Shown: positions 45,647-54,726 of the stretch, piece by piece
Position numbering within the stretch: position 1 is the first letter of the stretch
How the letters are laid out: every line of letters starts with the position of its first letter
DNA from: Vibrio splendidus 12E03
GTDB taxonomy: Bacteria > Pseudomonadota > Gammaproteobacteria > Enterobacterales > Vibrionaceae
Reading direction: 5' to 3'
DNA length: 64,000 nucleotides
NCBI RefSeq assembly: GCF_000272105.2
Contig: NZ_AJZD02000174.1
Span: 1 to 64,000 of the forward strand
The notes under the pieces: model-generated
Seen by the model: the letters and a program-made list of their open reading frames with translations, nothing else
Databases searched by the model: none
What the model was told of the DNA's origin: nothing
Program-made: the position numbers and the translations under genes

Positions 45647-47215
45647 ATGCCTAAATTTACGCTCATCTTTTCGTCTAAATTCATTCTGCTCGTTATCGCT
45701 CTGGTTGGGCTCGCGGGATGCCAGATTGAATCTGAACCTAAAAGTGTCCTTGAGCAGATACGAGATCGCGGCGTTCTTCGTGTCGGCACCCTCAATAACC
45801 AACTCTCTTATTACATTGGTCCTGATGGCCCAGCTGGCTTGGATTACGAGTTAGCTCGTGAGTTTGCGCAGGAGCTTGGTGTAAAGCTTGAGGTTAAACC
45901 CGCTTACCGCCTATCTGGCTTATTCCCTGCGTTGAAGAAAGGCGAGATCGACCTTATTGCAACAGGCTTAACGCAAAATAACAAACTGACACGCGCTTAT
46001 CGCGCCGCGCCTGCTTATTACTATGTAAGCCAACAGGTCGTGTACAAAAAGGGGCAATGGCGCCCAAGAAACCTTGAGCAATTGATCAATTTTGAGAATG
46101 AGCGTCAGGCTGAGTTCGTCAAAGCACAAGCTGAATCAGAAGCTGCGGTATCAAATGACACGCTATCGCCATCTTTGGTCGTGGTGAAAGACTCGCACTT
46201 TGAACCAACACTCAAACTGCTTCAGAAAACGCACGATGACTTCATCTACGACACGGTCGGCAATGCAGACATCAATGACCTGCTAAAAGAAGTATCAACA
46301 GGCGAACGTTTATTTACCGTGGCAGACTCTATCGAGCTATCACTGGCGCAGCGTTTGTATCCAGACGTTGCCTTGGCATTTGAGCTAACAGAAGACCAAC
46401 CTATCTCTTGGTACCTAAATAGATCGGAAGATGAAAGTCTGTATGCGTTGCTGATTGAGTTCTTCGGTAACCTAAAACAATCTGGTGAACTGGCTTCACT
46501 GGAAGAGAAATACATCGGTCATATCGGTACCTTTGACTACGTTGATACTCGTGCCTTTATCCGCGCACTGGACAGCAAGTTACCAAAATGGTCACCACTG
46601 TTTCAGAAGTATTCGCAAGAGTTCGACTGGCGCTTGATTGCTGCATTGGCATACCAAGAGTCACACTGGAACCCTGTCGCACGCTCGCCAACGGGTGTAC
46701 GTGGCATGATGATGCTGACACTACCTACTGCGAAAAGCGTTGGTGTGACCAACCGTCTCGACCCGAAACAGTCGGTACAAGGTGGCGTTGAATACCTGCG
46801 CCGCATCGTGAATCGAGTACCAGATTCAATCACACAACATGAAAAGATCTGGTTTGCTCTTGCTTCATACAATGTCGGTTACGGGCACATGATGGACGCG
46901 CGTCGCCTCACGAAGGCACAAGGTGGAGATCCTGATGCTTGGGGCGATGTGAAAGACAGATTGCCGCTGTTAAGACAGAAGAAGTACTACAGCCAAACTC
47001 GCTATGGCTACGCCCGTGGTGATGAAGCTAGAAATTACGTTGAGAACATTCGCCGTTATTACCAAAGCATCATCGGCCATGTAAATAAGCGTAATAAAGA
47101 ACAAGAAGAGAGTCTTGAAGGGTTGATCGTCATCCCACCTCTAGAGACTTCTGGTGCCGAATCAAGCATTAGCGCTGCCGAATCGACAGTAAGCAGTTCA
47201 GAGTCTTCGCAATAG
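45647..47215 (+). CDS. mltF: Membrane-bound lytic murein transglycosylase F
   Basis: MltF is an outer-membrane-anchored peptidoglycan lytic transglycosylase. The ATG at 45647 is preferred to the adjacent TTG. The lipoprotein signal ends VGLAGC. Residues about 40-280 form an ABC-type solute-binding regulatory domain (GVLRVGTLNNQLSYYIGPDGPAGLDYELAREF). Residues about 300-480 form the SLT domain with catalytic Glu in AALAYQESHWNPVARSPTGVRGMMMLT and the AYNVGYGH motif. A serine-rich low-complexity tail ends the protein. Divergent from purL. Confidence 0.96.
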   Translation: MPKFTLIFSSKFILLVIALVGLAGCQIESEPKSVLEQIRDRGVLRVGTLNNQLSYYIGPDGPAGLDYELAREFAQELGVKLEVKPAYRLSGLFPALKKGEIDLIATGLTQNNKLTRAYRAAPAYYYVSQQVVYKKGQWRPRNLEQLINFENERQAEFVKAQAESEAAVSNDTLSPSLVVVKDSHFEPTLKLLQKTHDDFIYDTVGNADINDLLKEVSTGERLFTVADSIELSLAQRLYPDVALAFELTEDQPISWYLNRSEDESLYALLIEFFGNLKQSGELASLEEKYIGHIGTFDYVDTRAFIRALDSKLPKWSPLFQKYSQEFDWRLIAALAYQESHWNPVARSPTGVRGMMMLTLPTAKSVGVTNRLDPKQSVQGGVEYLRRIVNRVPDSITQHEKIWFALASYNVGYGHMMDARRLTKAQGGDPDAWGDVKDRLPLLRQKKYYSQTRYGYARGDEARNYVENIRRYYQSIIGHVNKRNKEQEESLEGLIVIPPLETSGAESSISAAESTVSSSESSQ

Positions 47216-47220
47216 ATACT

Positions 47221-47255
47221 AAAAGAGCAATGCCATTAAGCATTGCTCTTTTTTT
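47221..47255 (+). terminator. Terminator of mltF
   Basis: A perfect 12-bp stem (AAAAGAGCAATG / CATTGCTCTTTT) with an 8-base loop and a T run, just after the mltF stop. Confidence 0.92.
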
Positions 47256-47516
47256 ATTGTGCTTTTTATAACTGTGTAAAAGAATTAGCTCGACAAAAGG
47301 CCGTGAAAATCGATGTGTCATATTGCAGTAACAATCGAACTTTATAACGGCACACCATAATCAAAATTACGCTCTGTTGCACTTCAGTGCTGAGTTTTCG
47401 CTAGAACTGCTCTTCTGGGTAAGCCAAGCGCGCGACAGGCCAAATAAACGAACAACACTATAATTAAATCGTTAGTCCAAACTAAAAAGTCAGACGACAA
47501 ATAGGAAATCATTGAA

Positions 47517-47648
47517 ATGATGAAGAAACTGAAATCGAAGCGCCTTGATAAGACCGTTGCTGCAAACCGTCGTAAGCGTATGCTTTCAAATAACAAGAAG
47601 AAGATCATTTGGCGCAACCGTGCTTTCATGCAGATGATTGCTGAGTAA
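47517..47648 (+). CDS. Very basic 43-residue hypothetical protein
   Basis: A short frame beginning ATGATG with AGGAA 9 bp upstream. It encodes 43 residues, about one third Lys/Arg (MMKKLKSKRLDKTVAANRRK, then RMLSNNKKKIIWRNRAFMQM and IAE). No signal peptide or membrane segment. The composition suggests a nucleic-acid or ribosome-associated peptide, but this is inference. A good ribosome-binding site, a two-sided gap without other genes and regular codon use support it. I do not recognise a named family. Confidence 0.65.
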   Translation: MMKKLKSKRLDKTVAANRRKRMLSNNKKKIIWRNRAFMQMIAE

Positions 47649-47710
47649 ATACGATAACCAAATCACTTGGCACGGGCGCTCTTGAGATTGAGAGTGCCCA
47701 AAGCTCGCTG

Positions 47711-48277
47711 CTATTTCTTATTACTGACCTTTTTATCGCTACTTACTTTGTCAGCTTCTAGACGTTGCTCTTCCAACAGACGCTCTTGCTTGCGCTTCTC
47801 TTTTATCTCTTTTCTACGACGCTTGAAAAACGATTGTAATTGCTCACGGCACTCTTCCTCTAACAAGCCATGTTCAACGTCGGCATAGTGGTATGAGGCC
47901 TGACTTTCAAACAAATTCAACACTGTACCTGCAGCGCCCGCTTTTAAGTCTGGAGCGCCAAACACAATGCGCTTTACTCGGCTGTGTAGCAAAGCACCTG
48001 CACACATTGGGCAAGGCTCGAGCGTGACGTATAAAGTGGTATCGAGCAGGCGATAGTTTTCTAAGGTTTGACCCGCTTTACGCAGAGTTTCAATTTCTGC
48101 GTGTGCCGTTGCATCGTGGCTGCCAATCGAACGGTTCCACCCTTCAGAGATAATCTCCCCATCTTTCACTAATATAGCACCCACAGGAACCTCTCCCTCA
48201 CTCTCTGCTTGCTTAGCTACCTCGATGGCGCGTCGCATGAAGATTTCATCTTGAGGGGTGAATTGATGGTCTGACAA
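47711..48277 (-). CDS. tadA: tRNA-specific adenosine deaminase TadA
   Basis: TadA converts A34 of tRNA-Arg(ACG) to inosine and is essential in most bacteria. The likely start is a TTG at 48277 preceded by GGAG at good spacing, giving SDHQFTPQDEIFMRRAIEVAK. The longer frame from 48331 would add an odd hydrophobic leader. The deaminase zinc site is complete: HAEIETLRKAG (His and catalytic Glu) and LEPCPMCAGALLHSRV (two Cys). The C-terminal 35 residues are Lys/Arg/Glu-rich and poorly conserved. About 188 residues. Confidence 0.93.
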   Translation of the reverse strand: MSDHQFTPQDEIFMRRAIEVAKQAESEGEVPVGAILVKDGEIISEGWNRSIGSHDATAHAEIETLRKAGQTLENYRLLDTTLYVTLEPCPMCAGALLHSRVKRIVFGAPDLKAGAAGTVLNLFESQASYHYADVEHGLLEEECREQLQSFFKRRRKEIKEKRKQERLLEEQRLEADKVSSDKKVSNKK

Positions 48278-48417
48278 AGGGAACTCCAGAAAACAAAGGA
48301 TTAAAACGAAATTAGGTATGCGGTGAAGCATACCTAATCTTCGTGATAATGAACAATAAAGAGATAATAGACAACAAGAGACAATGAACGATTGCCGCTT
48401 GCTAGTTGGTCGAACGG

Positions 48418-49707
48418 CTAGCTATTAGCGTCTTCTATGCTATCGGCTATTGGCGTCGCTTTGATGCTCACAATGCGATTGTTCTCAACAGAGATAATTT
48501 CAAACTGCCACTGTTGGTATTGAACAACCTCGCCTGCATCAGGTAATCGTCCTATTAGCCAAGTCACAAGGCCATTCAACGTTTGGAAGCTCTCGCTTTC
48601 ACCCTCAGAATCCGACAGCTCTAAACGGTTTTTCAGTTCACTGATCGGAATCAATCCATCCACCAGCAAACCGTCTTCCACTTGCTCAGTCCAAAGATCG
48701 TTCGGGTTATTCGATAGTTCGCCAGCAATCGCCTCAAGAATATCGTAATGAGTCACAAGACCTTGAACATCGCCATACTCGTCGACAATGAATGCCATCT
48801 CAGTACCCGACTCTTTAAAGTAGCCAAGTAAACGCAGAGCTTTCATCGATTCTGGAACATAGATCGGTGAGCGAGATAGCCCCATGATCACTTGAATGCT
48901 TAGATTGCCGGCCTGATTCAGCAAGGCTTTGGCTGACACCGTACCCACCACTTTATTGAGGTGATCTTGGCACAATGGAAACACACTGTGCTTTGATGAA
49001 CGTAGTTTCTTTAAGATTTGCTCTACTGGTTGGTCGACATCCAGAAAATCGATGTCTCGACGCGGAGTCATTAAAGAGCTCACAAGGCGATCATCAAGCT
49101 GCAAGATATTACGAATCATCTCTTGTTCGCCGCGTTCAATCACACCCGATTCAGAACCCTCTTTCACAAGTGCATGGATATCATCTTCAGTTACGCTATC
49201 TTCGTCACCACCTCGCCCCATCAACTTGAGAATGCCTTCCGTAGAAGCCGACAGCGCAAACACAAACGGCGTCGCGATTTTAGATAACCAGAAGATTGGC
49301 AGCGCGACTAACACAGCAATGTTTTCAGCTTGAGATTGAGCAAAACGCTTTGGTACCAACTCACCGACAACGATGGCGAAATAAGTAATACCCACCACCA
49401 CAACCGCAGTAGACAAGATATTCGCTTGTGTTGGATCGAGTCCCCATAGTTCAAGTTGAACGGCCAGTGGAGCCGATAGCGTTGCCTCGCCCACAATACC
49501 GCTGAGCAGGCCGATTACTGTGATACCGATTTGAATAGTCGAGAGGAAGCGGGTTGGGTTTTCTTTGAGCTCAAGAGCAATCTGAGCGGAACGGTGTTTT
49601 TCGGCTAAGCGTTTCAGCCGACTATTTTTTGCTGCTACCAATGCAATCTCTGACATGGCAAACAGACCATTTAAAACAATTAACCCTACTAAAAGCAGAA
49701 TCTTCAT
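48418..49707 (-). CDS. CNNM-CBS-CorC/HlyC domain membrane protein (hemolysin family)
   Basis: A 429-residue inner-membrane protein of the CNNM/HlyC-CorC group, relatives of which take part in magnesium or other divalent-ion efflux. Start ATG at 49707 gives MKILLLVGLIVLNGLFAMSEIALVAAKNSRLKRL, the family N-terminus; the longer upstream frame has no support. Four membrane segments with ELVPKRFAQSQAE lead into a CBS pair (about 215-335: LMTPRRDIDFLD, FIVDEYGDVQGLVTHYDILEAI). A C-terminal CorC/HlyC domain follows. Despite the hemolysin name there is no evidence of toxin activity. Confidence 0.9.
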   Translation of the reverse strand: MKILLLVGLIVLNGLFAMSEIALVAAKNSRLKRLAEKHRSAQIALELKENPTRFLSTIQIGITVIGLLSGIVGEATLSAPLAVQLELWGLDPTQANILSTAVVVVGITYFAIVVGELVPKRFAQSQAENIAVLVALPIFWLSKIATPFVFALSASTEGILKLMGRGGDEDSVTEDDIHALVKEGSESGVIERGEQEMIRNILQLDDRLVSSLMTPRRDIDFLDVDQPVEQILKKLRSSKHSVFPLCQDHLNKVVGTVSAKALLNQAGNLSIQVIMGLSRSPIYVPESMKALRLLGYFKESGTEMAFIVDEYGDVQGLVTHYDILEAIAGELSNNPNDLWTEQVEDGLLVDGLIPISELKNRLELSDSEGESESFQTLNGLVTWLIGRLPDAGEVVQYQQWQFEIISVENNRIVSIKATPIADSIEDANS

Positions 49708-49828
49708 GTGGCTTGGATTTCCTAAATTTACCGGCCAACAATTAGCCGTAATCCGGAGTATAAGCTGAGTGCCTTTATTTTGAATATAAAAAGTTTTGGA
49801 TATAGAAAGTTTTGGATATAAAAAATAG

Positions 49829-49861
49829 CGAAAAAAAGCCCGCACATTTCGGTGCGGGCTT
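49829..49861 (-). terminator. Terminator of the AbgT-family gene
   Basis: On the minus strand a perfect 10-bp stem (AAGCCCGCAC / GTGCGGGCTT) with a 6-base loop is followed by a T run. Confidence 0.92.
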
Positions 49862-49903
49862 CGATGATTTTTATGTTACTTACTTTTGCTTTTCTTACTT
49901 CGC

Positions 49904-51466
49904 TTACATTGTGTAAGTGTAAGGTGCTTGGATACCTAGTGGGATACCAAGAGCCCAGTAAGCTAGCAAGAAGATAGACCAACCGATTAGCATAGCAATC
50001 GAGAATGGCATCATTAGAGAAGCTAGAGTACCGATACCTGTCGACTTAACGTAGCGCTGACAGTAAACAACAACCAGTGGGAAGAACACCATTAGTGGAG
50101 AGATGATGTTAGACACTGAGTCACCTACACGGTAAGCCGCTTGAGATAGCTCAGGAGAGATACCCACAACCATTAGCATTGGAACTAGGATAGGACCAAT
50201 CAGTGCCCACTTAGCTGAAGCAGAACCAACAAGAAGGTTAACTGCAGCCGTTAGTAGAATCATACCAACAACCGTTGCTTCACCTGGAAGGTCCATCGCT
50301 TTCAAGCCTTCAGCACCGTAAAGTGCCAGCATAGTACCGATGTTTGATTGAGCGAATGCAGATAGGAATTGAGCACAGAAGAACGACATTACAATGTATG
50401 CGCCCATCGTTGCCATCGTCTCAGACATTGCTTTGATAACATCATTACTATTCTTGAATGTACCCGCTACACGGCCGTAGACGATACCCGGAATAATAAA
50501 CAGGATGAAGATCAGAGGAACAATAGACTTCATCACTGGTGCTGAGAACGCCGTTAGTTCGCCTTCAGGTGAACGAAGTGCTGAGTTTTCAGGCATTAGA
50601 GCCGCGATAAGCAGACCAATACCGGCAACCATTGCCCAACCAGCGAATTTGAATGCTTTAGATTCAATGGCTGTGAACGTACCTAGATCAGGTGCTTGTT
50701 CTGCATCTTCATCTACAGGCGTATTAGCAAGACGAGGCTCGATGATTTTCTCTGTAACGTACCAACCAATTGCCACAATTAGAATTGAAGACAAACCAGT
50801 AAAGAAGATGTTCGCTAGAGGGTTGATCACATATGCAGGGTCAAGAACGTTTGCCGCTGTTTGAGTGAAACCAGCTAGTAGCGGGTCAATACCTGAAGGG
50901 ATGAAGTTTGCAGAGAAACCACCTGATACACCAGCAAACGCTGCTGCAATCCCCGCAAGAGGGTGACGACCCGCAGCGTGGAAGATGATACCGCCAAGAG
51001 GGATTACTAGAACGTAACCTGCATCTGCTGCTGTGTGAGACACGATAGCAACGAGGATTAGCATTGGCGTTAGTAGCTTAGCTGGCGTGAAGTTAAGCAT
51101 CTTCTTAAGGCCAGTCGTAATGAAGCCTGAAGAGTCAGCAACGCCTACACCTAGCATAGCAACAAGTACGATGCCTAGAGGTGCGAAGCCTGTGAACGTG
51201 GTAACCATATTCGCTAGGAAGCTAGCAAGCGCTTCACCAGTTAGTAGGTTGTTTACTTCAAGAGCAGCACCCGTTTGAGGGTTGATTAAGTCGAATGAAA
51301 GATTCGATAAAAGTGCAGATGCTACCCATACAATAACTAGAGCCCAGAAGAACAGGATTGCTGGATCTGGAATTTTGTTGCCAGCGCGTTCAATGAAGTT
51401 TAGAAAGCGGTCCATACCACTGATCTTGTCAGTCGATGGTGCTTTTTTTACGGCTTGGTTACTCAT
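49904..51466 (-). CDS. AbgT family transporter
   Basis: A 520-residue inner-membrane carrier of the AbgT family, whose members take up p-aminobenzoyl-glutamate or export antimetabolites such as sulfonamides. The ATG at 51466 gives MSNQAVKKAPSTDKISGMDRFLNFIERAGNKIPDPAILFFW, the family start; an upstream GTG frame is rejected. It has about 11 membrane segments, including HTAADAGYVLVIPLGGIIF and GGFSANFIPSGIDPLLAG of the re-entrant loops. Substrate not determinable from sequence. Confidence 0.92.
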   Translation of the reverse strand: MSNQAVKKAPSTDKISGMDRFLNFIERAGNKIPDPAILFFWALVIVWVASALLSNLSFDLINPQTGAALEVNNLLTGEALASFLANMVTTFTGFAPLGIVLVAMLGVGVADSSGFITTGLKKMLNFTPAKLLTPMLILVAIVSHTAADAGYVLVIPLGGIIFHAAGRHPLAGIAAAFAGVSGGFSANFIPSGIDPLLAGFTQTAANVLDPAYVINPLANIFFTGLSSILIVAIGWYVTEKIIEPRLANTPVDEDAEQAPDLGTFTAIESKAFKFAGWAMVAGIGLLIAALMPENSALRSPEGELTAFSAPVMKSIVPLIFILFIIPGIVYGRVAGTFKNSNDVIKAMSETMATMGAYIVMSFFCAQFLSAFAQSNIGTMLALYGAEGLKAMDLPGEATVVGMILLTAAVNLLVGSASAKWALIGPILVPMLMVVGISPELSQAAYRVGDSVSNIISPLMVFFPLVVVYCQRYVKSTGIGTLASLMMPFSIAMLIGWSIFLLAYWALGIPLGIQAPYTYTM

Positions 51467-51764
51467 TGTAACTCCATATGTGATGTTGTTTTGTTTAGGC
51501 CTAATATAAGTTTTGACCACGGCCTATTGGTACAGCGCATATTCTATTAAAGTCGTTGTTAAAAAGCACAAGATTCCACCTAATTTTCCATAAATGGAGA
51601 CATATTTTGCAAAAATACCATACAACCACAACAATATAAAAACACAAAAAACACCATTCCATATACAGAGTTTTAACTAGCACATAAACAATGTCCGAGG
51701 AGTGAAAATTATCAGTAAAAGGAGTGGCATGAGCCTTGGCATGCAGTAAACGTTTGCTTGAGGG
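51467..51764. other. Intergenic region between the AbgT gene and pilV
   Basis: AT-rich 298 bp with no supported gene. It holds the LacI/PurR-type palindrome CAGTAAACGTTTGCTTG at 51744-51760 and an SD-like GGAGTG that leads into no long frame. Confidence 0.4.
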
Positions 51765-52214
51765 TCAATCAAACTCACTGTATTTGGAGAGCATAGTTTC
51801 GAGGTAAATACGTTGTGCGTGGTTCATACGATCTTGCCATGCAATTGTGACAGTAATGCTTTTTAACGCACTAGACAAAGCACCGTTTGCATCAGTCACT
51901 TCACAAGTCATGGCATAGGCAGAACCCGACAAACCAGATAAAGGGTCTGAACTTGCTGTGTTGAGACAATGACTCGCCTGATTTAGTTCCGAAAAAGGAA
52001 TTAAACCTACCGCCCCACTCGCATTAGACGCCCGAGTTCGATAATACTCCATCTGCCTTTCTGCAAAATGTAACGCCTCTACACTGTGGAGCGCAAAGTC
52101 CGATTTTTGCTCCGCATACACCTGCAATTTAACCAGCCCTAACGAAGCAACGCCAATCAACAGAAAAGAGATAAGAACCTCTATCAAGCTAAAACCTGAG
52201 TTCCTATAAATCAT
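51765..52214 (-). CDS. pilV: Type IV pilus minor pilin PilV
   Basis: A 149-residue prepilin-like protein. The short leader MIYRNSG is followed by FSLIEVLISFLLIGVASLGLVKLQ, a class III prepilin helix with Gly at -1, Phe at +1 and Glu at +5. Family features match PilV (type IV pilus modification protein). Last gene of the fimT-pilW-pilX-pilV operon; its start overlaps pilX by 11 bp. The mature domain has a pair of cysteines (about residues 76 and 96), typical of minor pilins. Confidence 0.85.
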   Translation of the reverse strand: MIYRNSGFSLIEVLISFLLIGVASLGLVKLQVYAEQKSDFALHSVEALHFAERQMEYYRTRASNASGAVGLIPFSELNQASHCLNTASSDPLSGLSGSAYAMTCEVTDANGALSSALKSITVTIAWQDRMNHAQRIYLETMLSKYSEFD

Positions 52215-53508
52215 TCCATGAGCCTCGTTTCCACTTCGCTTTCAAAGGAGCACTATGAGGGTTGTATTCACCGGTATAATCCAAATTGATTGAACCCTGA
52301 ATTGTCGATAGTCCTCCAGTGGAATCAAAAAACATCCCGCCTTTCGGGAAAAAAGAAGCAAATCCAATATAAACTGAGTTGCTTTGTACTAAACCAGCGA
52401 TAGGAATTGTATCTGGAACTTTATCCCACAAACCACTCAGTAGGTCGGTATCAGTGTCGGGAGAGTTAGGGTTATCGAATACGCCCATATCATTTAAATG
52501 ATAAAAAGACCCATCAAATACGCTCGCGTTACCGTTCGCAACGATGCCATCTTGAATCACCAGAGAGCGTGGAGTAATACCCCCTGGGACAGGTTCAACT
52601 ACATTAATCGCAGGTGAATAAACGACGCAATCGCCTATAACCCATACCTTATTCTCCCCACTTGAAAAGGCATCATTAATGGCTTTGCTACACTTGTTTC
52701 CTTCATATTCACCATCAACCAAATCAATATGCTTAGGGGGAGATACTGTCCGATCAATAAGGTCTACAACATGATAATCAAGCTTAATTTGGTCAATATT
52801 CTCTGATGTTTTAGGGACTCCAAAGTAATTAGAGAACGTATCGATGTTCGGATCAAATTTGAAGTCTGATTGAAAAGAGTTTGAAGGCAGTGCCCCAACA
52901 GAATCGATGGTTGCATCAATGCTAATATCAGTGGTTGGTTGGCAAGACTCAAAGGTAGGAAAAGGAGGTGATTCTGGAGTAATGGTCTTTAAACGTCCCC
53001 CTCCCTTTTTCTTATAGATGACACTATCTAGAAATCGAACTGAGACACACTCGTTAATACCATCAACAGCGGTAAGAGCAATATCGGGATTAATGTCGAT
53101 GTTGTGATCTGAAATAAATTCTAAACTCGAATTGGTTTGCATTACTCCTAATCCCGAAGCATCTTCAAAGCTAATCTCTTTGTTTAACGCTAAAGACTCT
53201 GAACGCGACACCAATATATTCGGTGTGAGGGCTTCTGATTCCAACGTAACGACTTTCGATTGCTGACAATGATCCATTAAGTCATTGGGAATAGCAGTCA
53301 GGTCATTTTCGGCGATGTAAGTGAAACCACACTCTAAACCACCTTCTGCTAACCAATGGGCTTTACGCCCCTCGACCTCGTTTTGAGCGACTTTAATTTG
53401 ATGGAAAACACTGCGGTAAGTGCCTAACGTCACCACTAAAGATCCAACTAAAAGAACCGATGTCACCAACAAGGTCACCACGCCACGCTGCTTTCTAAAT
53501 ATCATCAT
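52204..53508 (-). CDS. pilX: PilX-like large minor pilin
   Basis: A 434-residue protein with the PilX start pattern MMIFRKQRG followed by VVTLLVTSVLLVGSLVVTLG. There is Gly at the expected cleavage site but no Glu at +5, as is usual for PilX/GspK-type tip pilins. Residues 45-65 (RKAHWLAEGGLECGFTYIAEN) carry the typical AEGGLE segment. The remaining 370 residues form a large extracellular region, much larger than Pseudomonas PilX (under 200), with several cysteines. Start overlaps the pilW stop (ATGA). It probably caps the pilus tip. Confidence 0.8.
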   Translation of the reverse strand: MMIFRKQRGVVTLLVTSVLLVGSLVVTLGTYRSVFHQIKVAQNEVEGRKAHWLAEGGLECGFTYIAENDLTAIPNDLMDHCQQSKVVTLESEALTPNILVSRSESLALNKEISFEDASGLGVMQTNSSLEFISDHNIDINPDIALTAVDGINECVSVRFLDSVIYKKKGGGRLKTITPESPPFPTFESCQPTTDISIDATIDSVGALPSNSFQSDFKFDPNIDTFSNYFGVPKTSENIDQIKLDYHVVDLIDRTVSPPKHIDLVDGEYEGNKCSKAINDAFSSGENKVWVIGDCVVYSPAINVVEPVPGGITPRSLVIQDGIVANGNASVFDGSFYHLNDMGVFDNPNSPDTDTDLLSGLWDKVPDTIPIAGLVQSNSVYIGFASFFPKGGMFFDSTGGLSTIQGSINLDYTGEYNPHSAPLKAKWKRGSWNDL

Positions 53509-54137
53509 TGCCAGTTCCTTTGTTTAACGGAAACCGAAACCGATTTGGAAATACCTGCGGTTGGAATTGAGGCTGTGATACTAATGTCAGTAAATGTGCT
53601 CTTGATAGAGTTCAGCTCTAATACTTGGGAATTAATGCTGAACTCATCAACATCAATGAGGTTGTCATCGAAAAGTGAGTAACATCCAGTGACCTCATGA
53701 AATGTAGGAATTGCCTCCGATACAGTGGTGCCCTTTTCACATATTTGCAGTTTGGTTCCATTTTTTCTGTAAACGATATTTCGATGATCTTTACTTGCAC
53801 TCGATCCCTCTCGGAAGTAAACAAAACCAACGGCAACACCACCGCTTACTTGAATGGTATCCGTTGCACCAGATAACTTGATTGAGTAGCCGTTTGAGCC
53901 ATCGTATCCCGCTCGTTGGATATCCTCTTTCATTACCTGCATGGTGCTGGTGAGGTTTTGTAGCAGTAGTAACTCAATGCCCTTATCTTTAGCAATTCTC
54001 TGCCCAGTGATGAAAACACTCCCGATAATTGAAATAGCGAACACGCCAATCACAGAGGCCACCATTAATTCAATCAGTGATGTGCCTTGCTGCTTGCTAG
54101 GAGCTACCGCTGTCGATTTAACACGCATCATAGCCAT
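53505..54137 (-). CDS. pilW: Type IV pilus minor pilin PilW
   Basis: A prepilin-like protein of about 210 residues. After a long leader ending KQQG comes TSLIELMVASVIGVFAISIIGSVFITGQ, with Glu at +5. The beta-rich C-terminal part has cysteines at ICEKG and TGCYSLFDD. The start is uncertain: ATG at 54137 is used, and upstream GTG codons (54158, 54155) follow AAGG. The 5' end overlaps fimT, and the 3' end overlaps pilX. Assigned PilW from size and order. Confidence 0.82.
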   Translation of the reverse strand: MAMMRVKSTAVAPSKQQGTSLIELMVASVIGVFAISIIGSVFITGQRIAKDKGIELLLLQNLTSTMQVMKEDIQRAGYDGSNGYSIKLSGATDTIQVSGGVAVGFVYFREGSSASKDHRNIVYRKNGTKLQICEKGTTVSEAIPTFHEVTGCYSLFDDNLIDVDEFSINSQVLELNSIKSTFTDISITASIPTAGISKSVSVSVKQRNWQ

Positions 54138-54624
54138 ACTGTGCACTCGACTCACCACAGACCTTAATTCGCCCCGGCGGGCTGGATAATTTGATCAGAA
54201 CCCGATCGGTTGAATCCGCATTAGGAGCCAGATAGAGAGTCCCGCGAGAAGGCCTTCCACGAACGCTCTCAAAAGTGATTCTGTCTCCGGTGTAGTTATG
54301 AGAAAAAGAAAGGTCGCGAAAGGGTTCACCCGACAACTGCAGTAAGGTTTCTCCTGACAAGTCTTCGGTCGGTTTTAACCAAATAGTCCAATCTCCAGTT
54401 GATTGCACTTCATTCTTTTCCATCGAGAAATGAACCCAAAGATCTTGATTCCTTTTTACTGACTCTGACTTAGCCTGAATAAGAAAACCATTCAACTCGC
54501 CAGCCAATCGCTGCATCTTCACAGTTTGCGTTACTGAACTAAAACTCGGGGCAGCCGTCGCTATCAGTATCGATAACACCGACACCGTGATTAACAGCTC
54601 TATTAAAGTAAACCCGCGAGTCAT
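54118..54624 (-). CDS. fimT: Type IV pilus minor pilin FimT/GspH-like
   Basis: A 168-residue pseudopilin. The leader MTRG precedes FTLIELLITVSVLSILIATAAPSFSS, with Glu at +5. The rest matches the FimT/GspH fold, and two cysteines near the C-terminus (VCGESSAQYGYDAC) probably form a disulfide loop. First gene of the four-gene minor pilin operon, divergent from pilE. It overlaps pilW at its 3' end. Confidence 0.85.
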   Translation of the reverse strand: MTRGFTLIELLITVSVLSILIATAAPSFSSVTQTVKMQRLAGELNGFLIQAKSESVKRNQDLWVHFSMEKNEVQSTGDWTIWLKPTEDLSGETLLQLSGEPFRDLSFSHNYTGDRITFESVRGRPSRGTLYLAPNADSTDRVLIKLSSPPGRIKVCGESSAQYGYDAC

Positions 54625-54726
54625 TTCCCAAATTCCTATGTAATACCGTTCGTAACCGTATTTAATCTTGCGCCGATGCTACCACCGGAGAAAAATAGGC
54701 AGAGATATTAAAGGAAACTACTCGCG

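Noticed and set aside
45578..45802. Minus-strand frames overlapping the start of mltF
   Set aside because: They overlap the mltF signal peptide region, have no family resemblance and lack ribosome-binding sites.
48278..48331. Longer tadA start
   Set aside because: The extra residues are hydrophobic and unlike TadA; the TTG at 48277 has a GGAG site at proper spacing.
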